Part shown: piece by piece, positions 23,180-29,683 of the stretch
Layout of the letters: each line of letters begins with the position of its first letter
Position numbering within the stretch: the first letter of the stretch is position 1
Assembly: GCA_947383645.1 (NCBI GenBank)
Contig: CANDEH010000016.1
Location: 1 to 29,699, forward strand
Origin: an uncultured Clostridia bacterium
GTDB taxonomy: Bacteria > Bacillota > Clostridia > Oscillospirales > Oscillospiraceae
DNA: 29,699 nt
Direction: 5' to 3'
Notes under the pieces: model-generated
Databases searched by the model: none
The model's input: only the letters and a program-made list of their open reading frames with translations
What the model was told of the DNA's origin: nothing
Program-made: the position numbers and the translations under genes

Positions 23180-24343
23180 TCAGTCCAGCTTAACGGGAAG
23201 CTCCGCCATGCTGAGACCCATCTGCTCGCAGACTGCCGCAAGCTGCTCCCGGCAGTAGGGGCTGCGCAGGTCCTTTAGAGCCCAGTCCTTCGTCCGCTCC
23301 CAGAAGGGACCGCTGCTCCCGGCGGCGATGCACGCCTCTAAGGTCGGCCGGTTGATACAGATAGGCGCCGGGGTGACGCCGTTGTTGCGAAAGCAGCTTA
23401 CCCAGCCAGGCAGGGGCGGCGTGCCCTCCAGAGCGCGGTACAGCCGCCCGCACTGGAGCAGCGTCCTGTCCCGCCCCCGGTCCAATCCGGAGATACTGCC
23501 GCCGTACATAATCGGAAAGTCCAGCTCCTCTGGCCTCAAGGGGAGATTCCCCATCACAGGGTATTCCCCCAAAAAGATGCCGTCGTCGGACATGAAATGG
23601 GAGGGCAGGGCGGGGAGCTCCCGCAGCGCCTCCACCGGCACCGCCGGGTCGTCGGTGATAAAGCGGTAGGTCTTGACCACCAGGGGACGGCACATGAGAA
23701 TGTCCCAGCAGGGCCGGCCCTCCTTCTTCATCTTATAGCAGTCCAGCAGGACCCGGCCATAGCCATACGCCCGCCGCCCCATGGAGAAGCGGAAGAAGTC
23801 CCCCTCCCGGACCTGCACCCGCCGGCGCCTGGAGGCGAGGAAGCGCTCCAACGCCGCCATGTCCTCCGCTGTAGTCTCCGATACCCAGCGGTCCAGCCAG
23901 GCGGAGAGCTCCGGGAGAGTTCGGATGGCGTAGTCCTCCAGGCCGGAGCTGTAGTAGGTCCGGCCCGTGTCCTCGTGGCGGAGCTCCACGGCGGCGGTTC
24001 GCCCCGACCAGCGCAGACGCATCCCCAGACTCCTGCGGTTGGAGAGGGTGATGTTGGTGAGCTTCTTGGGCTTTCCCCGGGCTGTCCGGGGCAGGAGAAG
24101 GGTGCGGTTCTCCGCTGTCTCCTCCTCGTAGGTGCACTCCTCGTAGTGGTCCGGGGCCCAGTAAACGTACTTGCGGATGGTGTCCCCGTCAAAGCAGGCC
24201 CAGTTCTCAAAGTTCGGGTCCCTGCACATGCTTTTCAGCCGCACCCACTCCCAGGAGGGGCCCACCGCCGTCAGGCCCAGACAGGCCCGCTGGGCATTGG
24301 TCAGCAGGAACGGCGGAGCGCTGGCGGGAATGCCGGCACTCAT
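23180..24343 (-). CDS. Imm26-like domain protein
   Basis: 387 residues from ATG 24343, which has a perfect AGGAGGTGA ribosome site; the open frame runs further upstream only because it lies over the DUF3788 gene. A segment at about 205-240 (VREGDFFRFSMGRRAYGYGR, VLLDCY) resembles the Imm26 immunity family. The N-terminal 190 residues include a WGR-unlike beta region (ENRTLLLPRTARGKPKKLTN) and the C-terminal 100 residues (TPAPICINRPTLEACIAAGS) are of unknown fold. Imm26 proteins are predicted antidotes to polymorphic toxins; no toxin gene is nearby. It is the last of four accessory genes between ruvA and ruvB. Confidence 0.65.
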   Translation of the reverse strand: MSAGIPASAPPFLLTNAQRACLGLTAVGPSWEWVRLKSMCRDPNFENWACFDGDTIRKYVYWAPDHYEECTYEEETAENRTLLLPRTARGKPKKLTNITLSNRRSLGMRLRWSGRTAAVELRHEDTGRTYYSSGLEDYAIRTLPELSAWLDRWVSETTAEDMAALERFLASRRRRVQVREGDFFRFSMGRRAYGYGRVLLDCYKMKKEGRPCWDILMCRPLVVKTYRFITDDPAVPVEALRELPALPSHFMSDDGIFLGEYPVMGNLPLRPEELDFPIMYGGSISGLDRGRDRTLLQCGRLYRALEGTPPLPGWVSCFRNNGVTPAPICINRPTLEACIAAGSSGPFWERTKDWALKDLRSPYCREQLAAVCEQMGLSMAELPVKLD

Positions 24344-24366
24344 GGGGTCACCTCCTCCCTGATCTG

Positions 24367-24813
24367 TCACGCCCTCTTTTTCGGCGGCTTGACCCGGAGC
24401 AGGAGGAGGGACTTGACCTCCTCCAAAATCCGCTCCGTGGTGACGGCAATCATCAGCCAGCGGCTGCCGCCGATGCCGCCCGCCTCCCGATAGAGATTTT
24501 GCAGATAGGGGTCGCAGGCGCTCAGCAGGGCCTCCGCCCGGTCCGCCTCCTTTGGTCCGATCACCACCAGGCAGGTGAACCGCCCCGCCTCTGGAAAGCC
24601 CGGGTACAACGTGCAGATGGACTTTCCGCTCCGGCGGTACTTCATGTTCCACCCCGGCGCGGAGGCGCAGCAGCTGTATTCCACCAGGGGCGGTACGCCG
24701 TAGGTGTCCTCCACGAAGGCGCGCAGGGCCGTCCAGAGGGGGCGGTCCATGTAGCGGTCGAAATCCGCCGGCTCAGGGGCCTGGATTTTGGGGTAGAGCT
24801 GCTGCCAGGTCAT
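24367..24813 (-). CDS. DUF3788 family protein
   Basis: 148 residues, the usual size. Family traits: an N-terminal WTALRAFVEDTYGVPPLVEY, GWNMKYRRSGKSICTLYP with a conserved aromatic-basic run, CLVVIGPKEA and a C-terminal basic tail. DUF3788 proteins are small cytoplasmic proteins of unknown function with a likely ligand-binding alpha-beta fold. Its ATG overlaps the end of the kinase-like gene by 4 bases, so it is translationally coupled. Confidence 0.8.
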   Translation of the reverse strand: MTWQQLYPKIQAPEPADFDRYMDRPLWTALRAFVEDTYGVPPLVEYSCCASAPGWNMKYRRSGKSICTLYPGFPEAGRFTCLVVIGPKEADRAEALLSACDPYLQNLYREAGGIGGSRWLMIAVTTERILEEVKSLLLLRVKPPKKRA

Positions 24814-25325
24814 AGGGATTCTCCTTTCATTTCTCCGGCGATCCGCTCCGCAATCCGGGCGGGCGTCAGACCGTCGGTCATCACTTTTATGGTGCTCTGT
24901 TCCGCATACAGAGGCAGATAGGCGAGGCTCCGATCTGTCGCCTCCGGGGTGCGGAGACCGGCGGCTATGTCCCCCTCAATCCTGCGGCGGAGGGTCTCCG
25001 GGCGGCAGAGGAGGGTGTACCGCGCCACCTGCGTCTCCGCCAGGTCCAGGCGGGCCAGAAGAGTTCGGGCGATCTCCTCCCGGTGCATCACCCAGCCGAA
25101 AATTACGTAGTCCAGCTCGGAACACCGCAGAAACCGGCTCAGCAGGGCGGTGATGTTGTCCAGCACCATGGCCCTGCTCTCCTCCGTTACGCGGAAGGGA
25201 CGGGTCGTCCAGCACCAGTCGCCGTCCAGATAGGCCCCCGGCTGCAGGCGCTCCAGGAGCTCCCGGCACACCGCCGACTTGCCCACGCCCATGGGCCCGT
25301 TGACCAGCAGCAGGGTCTTGCTCAT
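24810..25325 (-). CDS. P-loop kinase-like protein
   Basis: 171 residues. Starts with a strand and a Walker A loop (LLLVNGPMGVGKSAVCRELL, GPMGVGKS at 10-17) and has a lid-like Arg-rich segment (LLCRPETLRRRIEGD). This matches the small AAA_33/nucleotide or gluconate kinase type. GDWCWTT near 35 is a plausible substrate-side loop. The substrate cannot be told. It overlaps both neighbours by 4 bases, forming a tight cassette with the SUFU and DUF3788 genes. Confidence 0.8.
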   Translation of the reverse strand: MSKTLLLVNGPMGVGKSAVCRELLERLQPGAYLDGDWCWTTRPFRVTEESRAMVLDNITALLSRFLRCSELDYVIFGWVMHREEIARTLLARLDLAETQVARYTLLCRPETLRRRIEGDIAAGLRTPEATDRSLAYLPLYAEQSTIKVMTDGLTPARIAERIAGEMKGESL

Positions 25326-25975
25326 ACGACGCTCTCCCGGGTGTAGTCGGTGAGATCGCCGATCTTCTCCGCCAGCTCCTGGACGCGGAGGGTCTTGGCC
25401 ATGATGGCCTTCAGCTCCGCGTCGGTGACGCCGATGAGCTTGATGAAGTCCACCTTGCCGTTGGGGGTGTCGATGGTTCCCGCCTCGTCCTCGGCGGTGA
25501 TAAACCCGGTGAGCCTGGAGAGGCCCCGGGCGTCCATCCCCGTCTCCTGACCGGTATAGATGTACTCGTTGGGGTAGAACTGCTCCCCCTTCTCAAAGGT
25601 CAGCCGGGCCAGGGCCTGCAAGATCCCCGCGACGCACCCCAGCTCCGCCCGCTCGTCCTCCAGACCCGCCTTGCGCAGCTTCAGGGTGAACTCATAGCCG
25701 AAGCCGCTGTAGTGGGGATCCTTCCCCTCCTTCTCGCAGAGGTCGGTGAGACCGTAGGTGACGAAGTGGAAGCAGTCGCCGCCGTCATAGGCGCTGATAC
25801 CCTGGAGAGGGTCCGGTCCCCCCAGCCGCCAGGGGATCAGGCAGCCGAAGTGCAGGGGGTTGTCCTGCCCGGGGTAGAGGGCGTCAAAGGCCGCCGTGAT
25901 GGCGTCCCAGCCGGGGGTGGGGACCTCCTCCTGATGTCTGTTTTCCGGCAAGGCCGTTTCTTTACGCTCTGTCAT
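25322..25975 (-). CDS. Suppressor-of-fused (SUFU) domain protein
   Basis: 217 residues; AAGGAGGAG stands 9 bases before the ATG. The family pattern is clear: GWDAITAAFDALYPGQDNPL near 22, LGGPDPLQGISAY, FHFVTYGLTDL, SGFGYEFTLKL and a C-terminal DFIKLIGVTDAELKAI. Bacterial SUFU proteins are predicted immunity or toxin-binding proteins, in contrast to the animal Hedgehog regulator that named the fold. First gene of the four-gene cassette; its leader is a copy of the dispersed 127-bp repeat. No partner toxin is visible. Confidence 0.88.
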   Translation of the reverse strand: MTERKETALPENRHQEEVPTPGWDAITAAFDALYPGQDNPLHFGCLIPWRLGGPDPLQGISAYDGGDCFHFVTYGLTDLCEKEGKDPHYSGFGYEFTLKLRKAGLEDERAELGCVAGILQALARLTFEKGEQFYPNEYIYTGQETGMDARGLSRLTGFITAEDEAGTIDTPNGKVDFIKLIGVTDAELKAIMAKTLRVQELAEKIGDLTDYTRESVV

Positions 25976-26109
25976 CCGCCTGCTCCTCCTTCAGAAGCTG
26001 AACCAATAGGCACAACACACATCTTTGCGGCTAAAATTGCCGCTAACCGCGTTAAAAAATCTTGAAATACACCAAGTATTTCTGCGATTTCTTGCCTTGT
26101 TATCTCCAA
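25972..26109 (-). CDS. Possible 45-residue leader peptide in the repeat before the SUFU gene
   Basis: A TTG-started frame of 46 codons whose TGA overlaps the SUFU ATG by 4 bases. The first 28 residues look like an amphipathic helix (LEITRQEIAEILGVFQDFLT and on); the last six are encoded by the SUFU ribosome site. Against it: weak ribosome site, and copy 1 of the repeat has a TAG where this frame starts and loses the frame. Low confidence. Confidence 0.25.
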   Translation of the reverse strand: MEITRQEIAEILGVFQDFLTRLAAILAAKMCVVPIGSASEGGAGG

Positions 26110-26152
26110 TTTTATCTCGCAAATCTGTATGCTTCACCTATAGCTACAGCTT
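26026..26152 (+). repeat. Dispersed 127-bp repeat, copy 2
   Basis: Same orientation as 9868-9987 and alignable along the whole length with about four-fifths identity by eye. It begins with GCGGC-TAAAATT-GCCGC and ends in GCTACAGCTT. It lies between the ruvA stop (26180) and the SUFU start (25975), in the 204-bp gap at the junction of the inserted cassette. Confidence 0.8.
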
Positions 26153-26179
26153 CTCAGTTTTTGTCCTATGGATCGCCGC

Positions 26180-26785
26180 CTATCCCTTTACCATCTTTTT
26201 CAGCGCCTGCCGGATGATCTCCTCCAACGGCAGTCCGTCTATATCCACGCCCTTGAGGGCCACGTTGATCTCCCCCTGGGAGTACCCCAGCACCGCCAGA
26301 GCCGCGCTGGCCTCCGAGAGTTTACCCGCGGGGATCACCGCCGCCGCAGCGCCGGAGACACCGCCGCCGTCAAAGGCAGCCTGCCCCTTGGCCAGCTTAT
26401 CCTTCAGCTCCAGAATCACCCGCTGGGCGATCTTCTTCCCGATCCCCTGGGCGCAGGTCAGGGCCTTCTCGTCCCCGGTGATGATGCTCAGGGCCAGATT
26501 GGCCGGCGTGGAGGCGGAGAGAATGCTGAGGGCCGCCTTGGGCCCCACGCCGGAGACGCCGATGAGCTGCTGAAACAGATTCAGCTCCTCCTGCGTCCCA
26601 AAGCCGTAGAGCTCCATGGCGTCCTCCCGGACGTTCAGGTGGGTATACAGCTTCCCCCGCTCCCCCTTCTTCAGCCCCGCCAGAGTGTAGGCAGTGGTGC
26701 GGCAGGTGTACCCCACGCCCCCGCAGTCAATAACGGCCAGGTAGGGTCCGGTGTGGGCCACGGTACCGCTTACGTAGTAGAACAT
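26180..26785 (-). CDS. ruvA: Holliday junction binding protein RuvA
   Basis: 201 residues from ATG 26785 (MFYYVSGTVAHTGP), the usual RuvA length and N-terminus. RuvA tetramers hold the four-way junction and load RuvB. The N-terminal OB fold contains VIDCGGVGYTCRT and YTHLNVREDAMELYGF; two helix-hairpin-helix motifs are LIGVSGVGPKAAL and CAQGIGKKIAQRVI; the C-terminal RuvB-contact domain is EASAALAVLGYSQGEINVAL. The open frame continues to 26887, but those 34 codons lie over a mobile-looking repeat. GGGGGA upstream gives a fair ribosome site. Confidence 0.96.
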   Translation of the reverse strand: MFYYVSGTVAHTGPYLAVIDCGGVGYTCRTTAYTLAGLKKGERGKLYTHLNVREDAMELYGFGTQEELNLFQQLIGVSGVGPKAALSILSASTPANLALSIITGDEKALTCAQGIGKKIAQRVILELKDKLAKGQAAFDGGGVSGAAAAVIPAGKLSEASAALAVLGYSQGEINVALKGVDIDGLPLEEIIRQALKKMVKG

Positions 26786-26810
26786 GGTTGGAATCCCCCA
26801 ATCTGCGTGT

Positions 26811-26922
26811 TGAATTAGGAATGAGGAATTGTGGTATCCCGCCTGCGGCGGGATGATTTTAAATTGTCCAGCGTAAGCTGGACACATTCATTCCTAATTC
26901 CTCATTCCTAACTCCTAACTGA
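26811..26922. mobile_element. MITE-like heptamer element between ruvC and ruvA, copy D
   Basis: Left end: three heptamers of the GGAATTA type (26811-26831). Middle: hairpin ATCCCGCC-TGC-GGCGGGAT (26836-26854), AT-rich stretch, hairpin GTCCAGC-GTAA-GCTGGAC (26866-26883). Right end: about four heptamers of the TCATTCC/TAATTCC type (26888-26915) plus TAACTGA. The ends are thus inverted relative to each other over 21-28 bp. It carries no gene. Flanking sequences show no clear target-site duplication. Confidence 0.65.
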
Positions 26923-26926
26923 AAAT

Positions 26927-27448
26927 CTATCTCGTATCGTACCTTCTCGGATCAAACACCCGCTCTGTGTTCAGCAGGGAGGTGGCCGAGCGGCCGTGGC
27001 AGATGGCGATGGCCAGGGCGTCGGCGGCGTCGTCGGGGCGGGGGATTTCCCGCATCTTCAGAAGCCGCTGGGTCATCAGCATCACCTGGCGCTTGTCCGC
27101 GCCGCCGTAGCCCGCCACCGCCTGCTTCACCTGCATGGGGGTGTACTCGAAGCTGGGGATGCCGGAGCGCTCCAGCTCCAGCAGGATGACCCCGCGGCCG
27201 TGGGCCACGGCAATGCCGGTGGTGATGTTCTTGGTGAAGAACAGCTCCTCTACCGCCGCCTCGTCGGGCTTGAACTGACTTAAAAGTTCGCCCATATCCT
27301 CGGAAATCTGGAGCAGACGGCGGGACAGGGGCAGTCCGGCCGGGGTGGTAATCACCCCGTACTGAATCAGACGCTGGGCGCTCCGCTGGAAGTCTACCAC
27401 CCCAAACCCGATGGTGGCCACCCCCGGGTCGATCCCTAAAACGCGCAT
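26927..27448 (-). CDS. ruvC: Holliday junction endonuclease RuvC
   Basis: 173 residues. RuvC nicks Holliday junctions symmetrically after RuvAB migration. Catalytic acids D7 (GIDPG), E67 (AVEELFF), D140 and D143 (PDDAADALAIA) are all in place. ATG 27448 follows AAGGAGGAC. It opens the ruv transcript; a 112-bp repeat element separates it from ruvA. Confidence 0.97.
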   Translation of the reverse strand: MRVLGIDPGVATIGFGVVDFQRSAQRLIQYGVITTPAGLPLSRRLLQISEDMGELLSQFKPDEAAVEELFFTKNITTGIAVAHGRGVILLELERSGIPSFEYTPMQVKQAVAGYGGADKRQVMLMTQRLLKMREIPRPDDAADALAIAICHGRSATSLLNTERVFDPRRYDTR

Positions 27449-27477
27449 AGCGTCCTCCTTGGCCGATAATCGGTTTT

Positions 27478-27506
27478 ATTGTAGCAAACCTTCCGGGAAA
27501 TTACAA
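27478..27506 (-). promoter_or_regulatory. Promoter of ruvC
   Basis: On the minus strand TTGTAA (27506-27501), 17-bp spacer, TACAAT (27483-27478), 29 bp before the ruvC start. Confidence 0.75.
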
Positions 27507-27554
27507 GGGAGAGGGGAAAGAAATCATCGGGAACGGAGCCAGGGGGAAAAGAAA

Positions 27555-27583
27555 TTGCATGGATGTCCCGCCTGTGATATACT
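27555..27583 (+). promoter_or_regulatory. Promoter of the acetyltransferase gene
   Basis: TTGCAT (27555-27560), 17-bp spacer, TATACT (27578-27583). It predicts an mRNA leader of about 200 bases. Confidence 0.65.
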
Positions 27584-27740
27584 GTCTCTGCGGCGGCGCA
27601 CACCTTTCGGGACGCCGATAGAGATGCAGACGGGGAGTATCCGCCGGCATAGGGAGCCTTTACTGTGCGGATTCGTCCGGGTCCGGGCGAAAGCACTGGA
27701 GAAGCGGCCGGAGGACGCCGGCGCGGGGTGGACTGGGATA

Positions 27741-27774
27741 TGGTGAGGCGGCGTCTCACCAGATTTTGTTTTTT
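27741..27774 (+). promoter_or_regulatory. Terminator-like hairpin just before the acetyltransferase ribosome site
   Basis: A 9-bp stem (27741-27749 and 27753-27761, one G-U pair), 3-base loop, then TTTTGTTTTTT (27764-27774). The ribosome site GAGAGG starts at the next base. With the long leader (about 27590-27740) this fits an attenuator or riboswitch expression platform, or the end of a separate small RNA. No known riboswitch consensus was recognised in the leader. Confidence 0.6.
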
Positions 27775-27789
27775 GAGAGGTATATTGCC

Positions 27790-28419
27790 ATGACAATGGA
27801 GGAAATGCTCCACGGCGGCGGGCTCTATCTGCCCACGGACGACGCTCTGATGGCCGAGCAGCAGCGGTGCCTGGAGCGGCTCTACGACTTCAACCATACC
27901 CGCCCCTCGGAGGGGGAGCGGCGGCAGGCGCTGCTGAAGGAGATGTTTCTGGAGATCGGGGAGGCGTGCTACATCGAGCCGCCCCTCCACGCCAACTGGG
28001 GCGGGCGGTTTGTCCGCTTCGGCAGCTTCGTCTACGCCAACTTCAATCTCACCCTGGTGGACGACACCTGCATCACTGTGGGAGACTATACCATGCTGGG
28101 GCCCAACGTGGTGCTTGCCACCGGGGGCCACCCCCTCCTGCCGGCGCTGCGGGAGCGGGGGATGCAGTACAACCTGCCCATCCAAATCGGACGGAACTGC
28201 TGGCTGGGGGCGGGGGTGATCGTCCTCCCCGGTGTCACCGTCGGGGACAACGCGGTCATCGGCGCGGGCAGCGTGGTGACCCGGGATATCCCGCCCAATG
28301 TGCTGGCGGTGGGAAGTCCCTGCCGGGTACTGCGGGAGATTGGGGAGCACGACCAGGAGTTCTATTACAGGGACCGGCGGATTGACAGCAGCCTGCTGGA
28401 GCCGGATGGTCCGGGCTGA
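27790..28419 (+). CDS. Sugar O-acetyltransferase (maltose/galactoside type)
   Basis: 209 residues from ATG 27790, with GAGAGG 9 bases upstream. Left-handed beta-helix acetyltransferase of the Maa/LacA/NodL group: N-terminal capping helices with LYDFNHTRPSE, then FVYANFNLTLVDD, the catalytic His 114 in ATGGHPLLPALRERG, GRNCWLGAGVIVLPGVTVGD and GAGSVVTRDIPPNVLAVGSP. It transfers acetyl from acetyl-CoA to a sugar hydroxyl. Expression probably depends on the hairpin in its leader. Confidence 0.93.
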   Translation: MTMEEMLHGGGLYLPTDDALMAEQQRCLERLYDFNHTRPSEGERRQALLKEMFLEIGEACYIEPPLHANWGGRFVRFGSFVYANFNLTLVDDTCITVGDYTMLGPNVVLATGGHPLLPALRERGMQYNLPIQIGRNCWLGAGVIVLPGVTVGDNAVIGAGSVVTRDIPPNVLAVGSPCRVLREIGEHDQEFYYRDRRIDSSLLEPDGPG

Positions 28420-28433
28420 GGGGGGGCGACGGC

Positions 28434-28724
28434 GTGGAGGAGCTGAATCCGCTGCAAGCGGCGTTCCTGGAGGCCATGGGAGGCATCCAGGAGGTCTGTG
28501 TCCAGACCGAAATGTGTCAGACGGGGGAGGCCCCGCTGGAGGAGCGGTTCTACGATCTGGCCGGGGAGGTCATCGTCCGCGTGATGGAGACGCTGGACGG
28601 CTGCGGAAGTCCAAAGATCGGGCGGCTGACGGTAACCTGCGGGGAGACCGGCGGCAGTTTGACGGACAATCCGAGTATTCAATTACATGACACAGTCTGC
28701 GATTATTTAAAAGGAATGAAATAG
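28434..28724 (+). CDS. Small protein of unknown function
   Basis: 96 residues, GTG start with a G-rich ribosome site 8-10 bases upstream, 14 bp after the acetyltransferase stop. Acidic, mostly helical N-terminal half (LAGEVIVRVMETLDG), then a beta stretch IGRLTVTCGETGGSL. Four cysteines are scattered without a CxxC pair. I recognise no family. The downstream terminator supports it as the end of a two-gene transcript. Confidence 0.65.
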   Translation: MEELNPLQAAFLEAMGGIQEVCVQTEMCQTGEAPLEERFYDLAGEVIVRVMETLDGCGSPKIGRLTVTCGETGGSLTDNPSIQLHDTVCDYLKGMK

Positions 28725-28730
28725 AACAAA

Positions 28731-28769
28731 CCCGGGCCCCCGCTCACACGCAGGGGGCCCGGGTCTGCT
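28731..28769 (+). terminator. Terminator after the acetyltransferase transcript
   Basis: Perfect 11-bp arms CCCGGGCCCCC (28731-28741) and GGGGGCCCGGG (28753-28763), 11-base loop, then TCTGCTTT. It begins 6 bp after the small gene. Confidence 0.85.
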
Positions 28770-28770
28770 T

Positions 28771-28784
28771 TAACTCCTAACTCA
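28771..28784 (+). repeat. Short heptamer array, copy E
   Basis: TAACTCC and TAACTCA in tandem between the terminator stem and the degV stop. Same orientation as copies A and C; here a terminator takes the place of the usual hairpin. Confidence 0.55.
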
Positions 28785-28786
28785 AC

Positions 28787-29620
28787 CTAAAACGCGATCA
28801 CAATCCCGCCGTCGTTGGCGTACACCGTGGAGATCCCGCCGGTGGCGGTGATGAGGATCTCCCCAAACCGGCAGTGCTTTTTCGCCAACTCCCTGACCTC
28901 CTCCGCCCGCTCCCGGCAGTTGCAGTGGGAGATCACCAGCCGCCGCCCGGCGTGGGAGGCGAGACTGGCGGCGTGGGTCACCATCTTGTTCAGCGCCTGA
29001 CGCATGGTGAAGCCCTGCCCCAGCTTCGTGATCTCCCCCTCCGGGGTGGCTCCCATAAGGAGCTTGATCCGGAGACTTCCGGTGACCAGGGACTGCACCT
29101 TGGTGAGCCGGCCGTTCTTGCGCAGGTTGTCCAGGTCCTCCAGCACGAACAGCGTCTGCATCTCGTCCAGGTACCGCTCCACACGCTCCACCACGGTCTC
29201 AAAGGGGAGACCCTGCTCCGCCAGCTCCCAGATTTTCAAAGCCGCCTGGACCTGTCCGGCGGAGGCGGAGCGGGAGTTGAACACGTGGACATTGTGCCGC
29301 CCCCCCTCCTCCCGGTAGCACTTCGCCGCCTGCTCAGCGGCGTTGTGGGACCCGGAGAGCCGGGCGGAGAGGGTGACAATATAGATGTCCTCCGCCTGGT
29401 CAAAATAGCGCATATACTGCTCCGGCGAGGGGCAGGCCGTCTTGGTGCCCACAGCGGAGGCCTTCATGGCCCGCAGCAGGGCCAGGGTGTCGATGCCCTC
29501 GTCGTCCACAAACTCCACGCCTCCGGCGTCAATGGTCAGAGGGATACGGACAAAGCAGTCCTTCGCCTGCATCTCCGGCGTAAAATCGGTGCAGCTGTCG
29601 CATAAGATTTTGTATCCCAT
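28787..29620 (-). CDS. DegV family fatty-acid binding protein
   Basis: 277 residues from ATG 29620; AGGTGG lies 8 bases upstream and overlaps an in-frame GTG at 29632, which is therefore not the start. DegV proteins bind a fatty acid, and in Firmicutes the related FakB proteins present it to the kinase FakA for phosphorylation. N-terminal ILCDSCTDFTPEM, IPLTIDAGGVEF, the TKTACPSPEQYMRYF segment, TLSARLSGSHNAA and the C-terminal GGISTVYANDGGIVIAF are all in order. Whether it acts as FakB here is inference. Single gene with its own promoter. Confidence 0.95.
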   Translation of the reverse strand: MGYKILCDSCTDFTPEMQAKDCFVRIPLTIDAGGVEFVDDEGIDTLALLRAMKASAVGTKTACPSPEQYMRYFDQAEDIYIVTLSARLSGSHNAAEQAAKCYREEGGRHNVHVFNSRSASAGQVQAALKIWELAEQGLPFETVVERVERYLDEMQTLFVLEDLDNLRKNGRLTKVQSLVTGSLRIKLLMGATPEGEITKLGQGFTMRQALNKMVTHAASLASHAGRRLVISHCNCRERAEEVRELAKKHCRFGEILITATGGISTVYANDGGIVIAF

Positions 29621-29654
29621 ATCTAAAACCACCTAACATAATACTGTAAATTAG

Positions 29655-29683
29655 ATTATAGGCTACCTTGGCGGAAAAGTCAA
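29655..29683 (-). promoter_or_regulatory. Promoter of the degV gene
   Basis: On the minus strand TTGACT (29683-29678), 17-bp spacer, perfect TATAAT (29660-29655), 34 bp before the start codon. Confidence 0.8.

Noticed and set aside
24344..24652. 103-residue N-terminal extension of the Imm26-like protein
   Set aside because: It overlaps the DUF3788 gene in another frame; ATG 24343 has a perfect AGGAGGTGA site.
23180..25975. A complete toxin-antitoxin locus between ruvA and ruvB
   Set aside because: Only immunity-type and kinase-like proteins are present; no toxin domain was found on either strand.
26786..26887. N-terminal extension of RuvA
   Set aside because: The extra 34 codons are read through the MITE-like repeat; RuvA normally starts at MFYYVSG.
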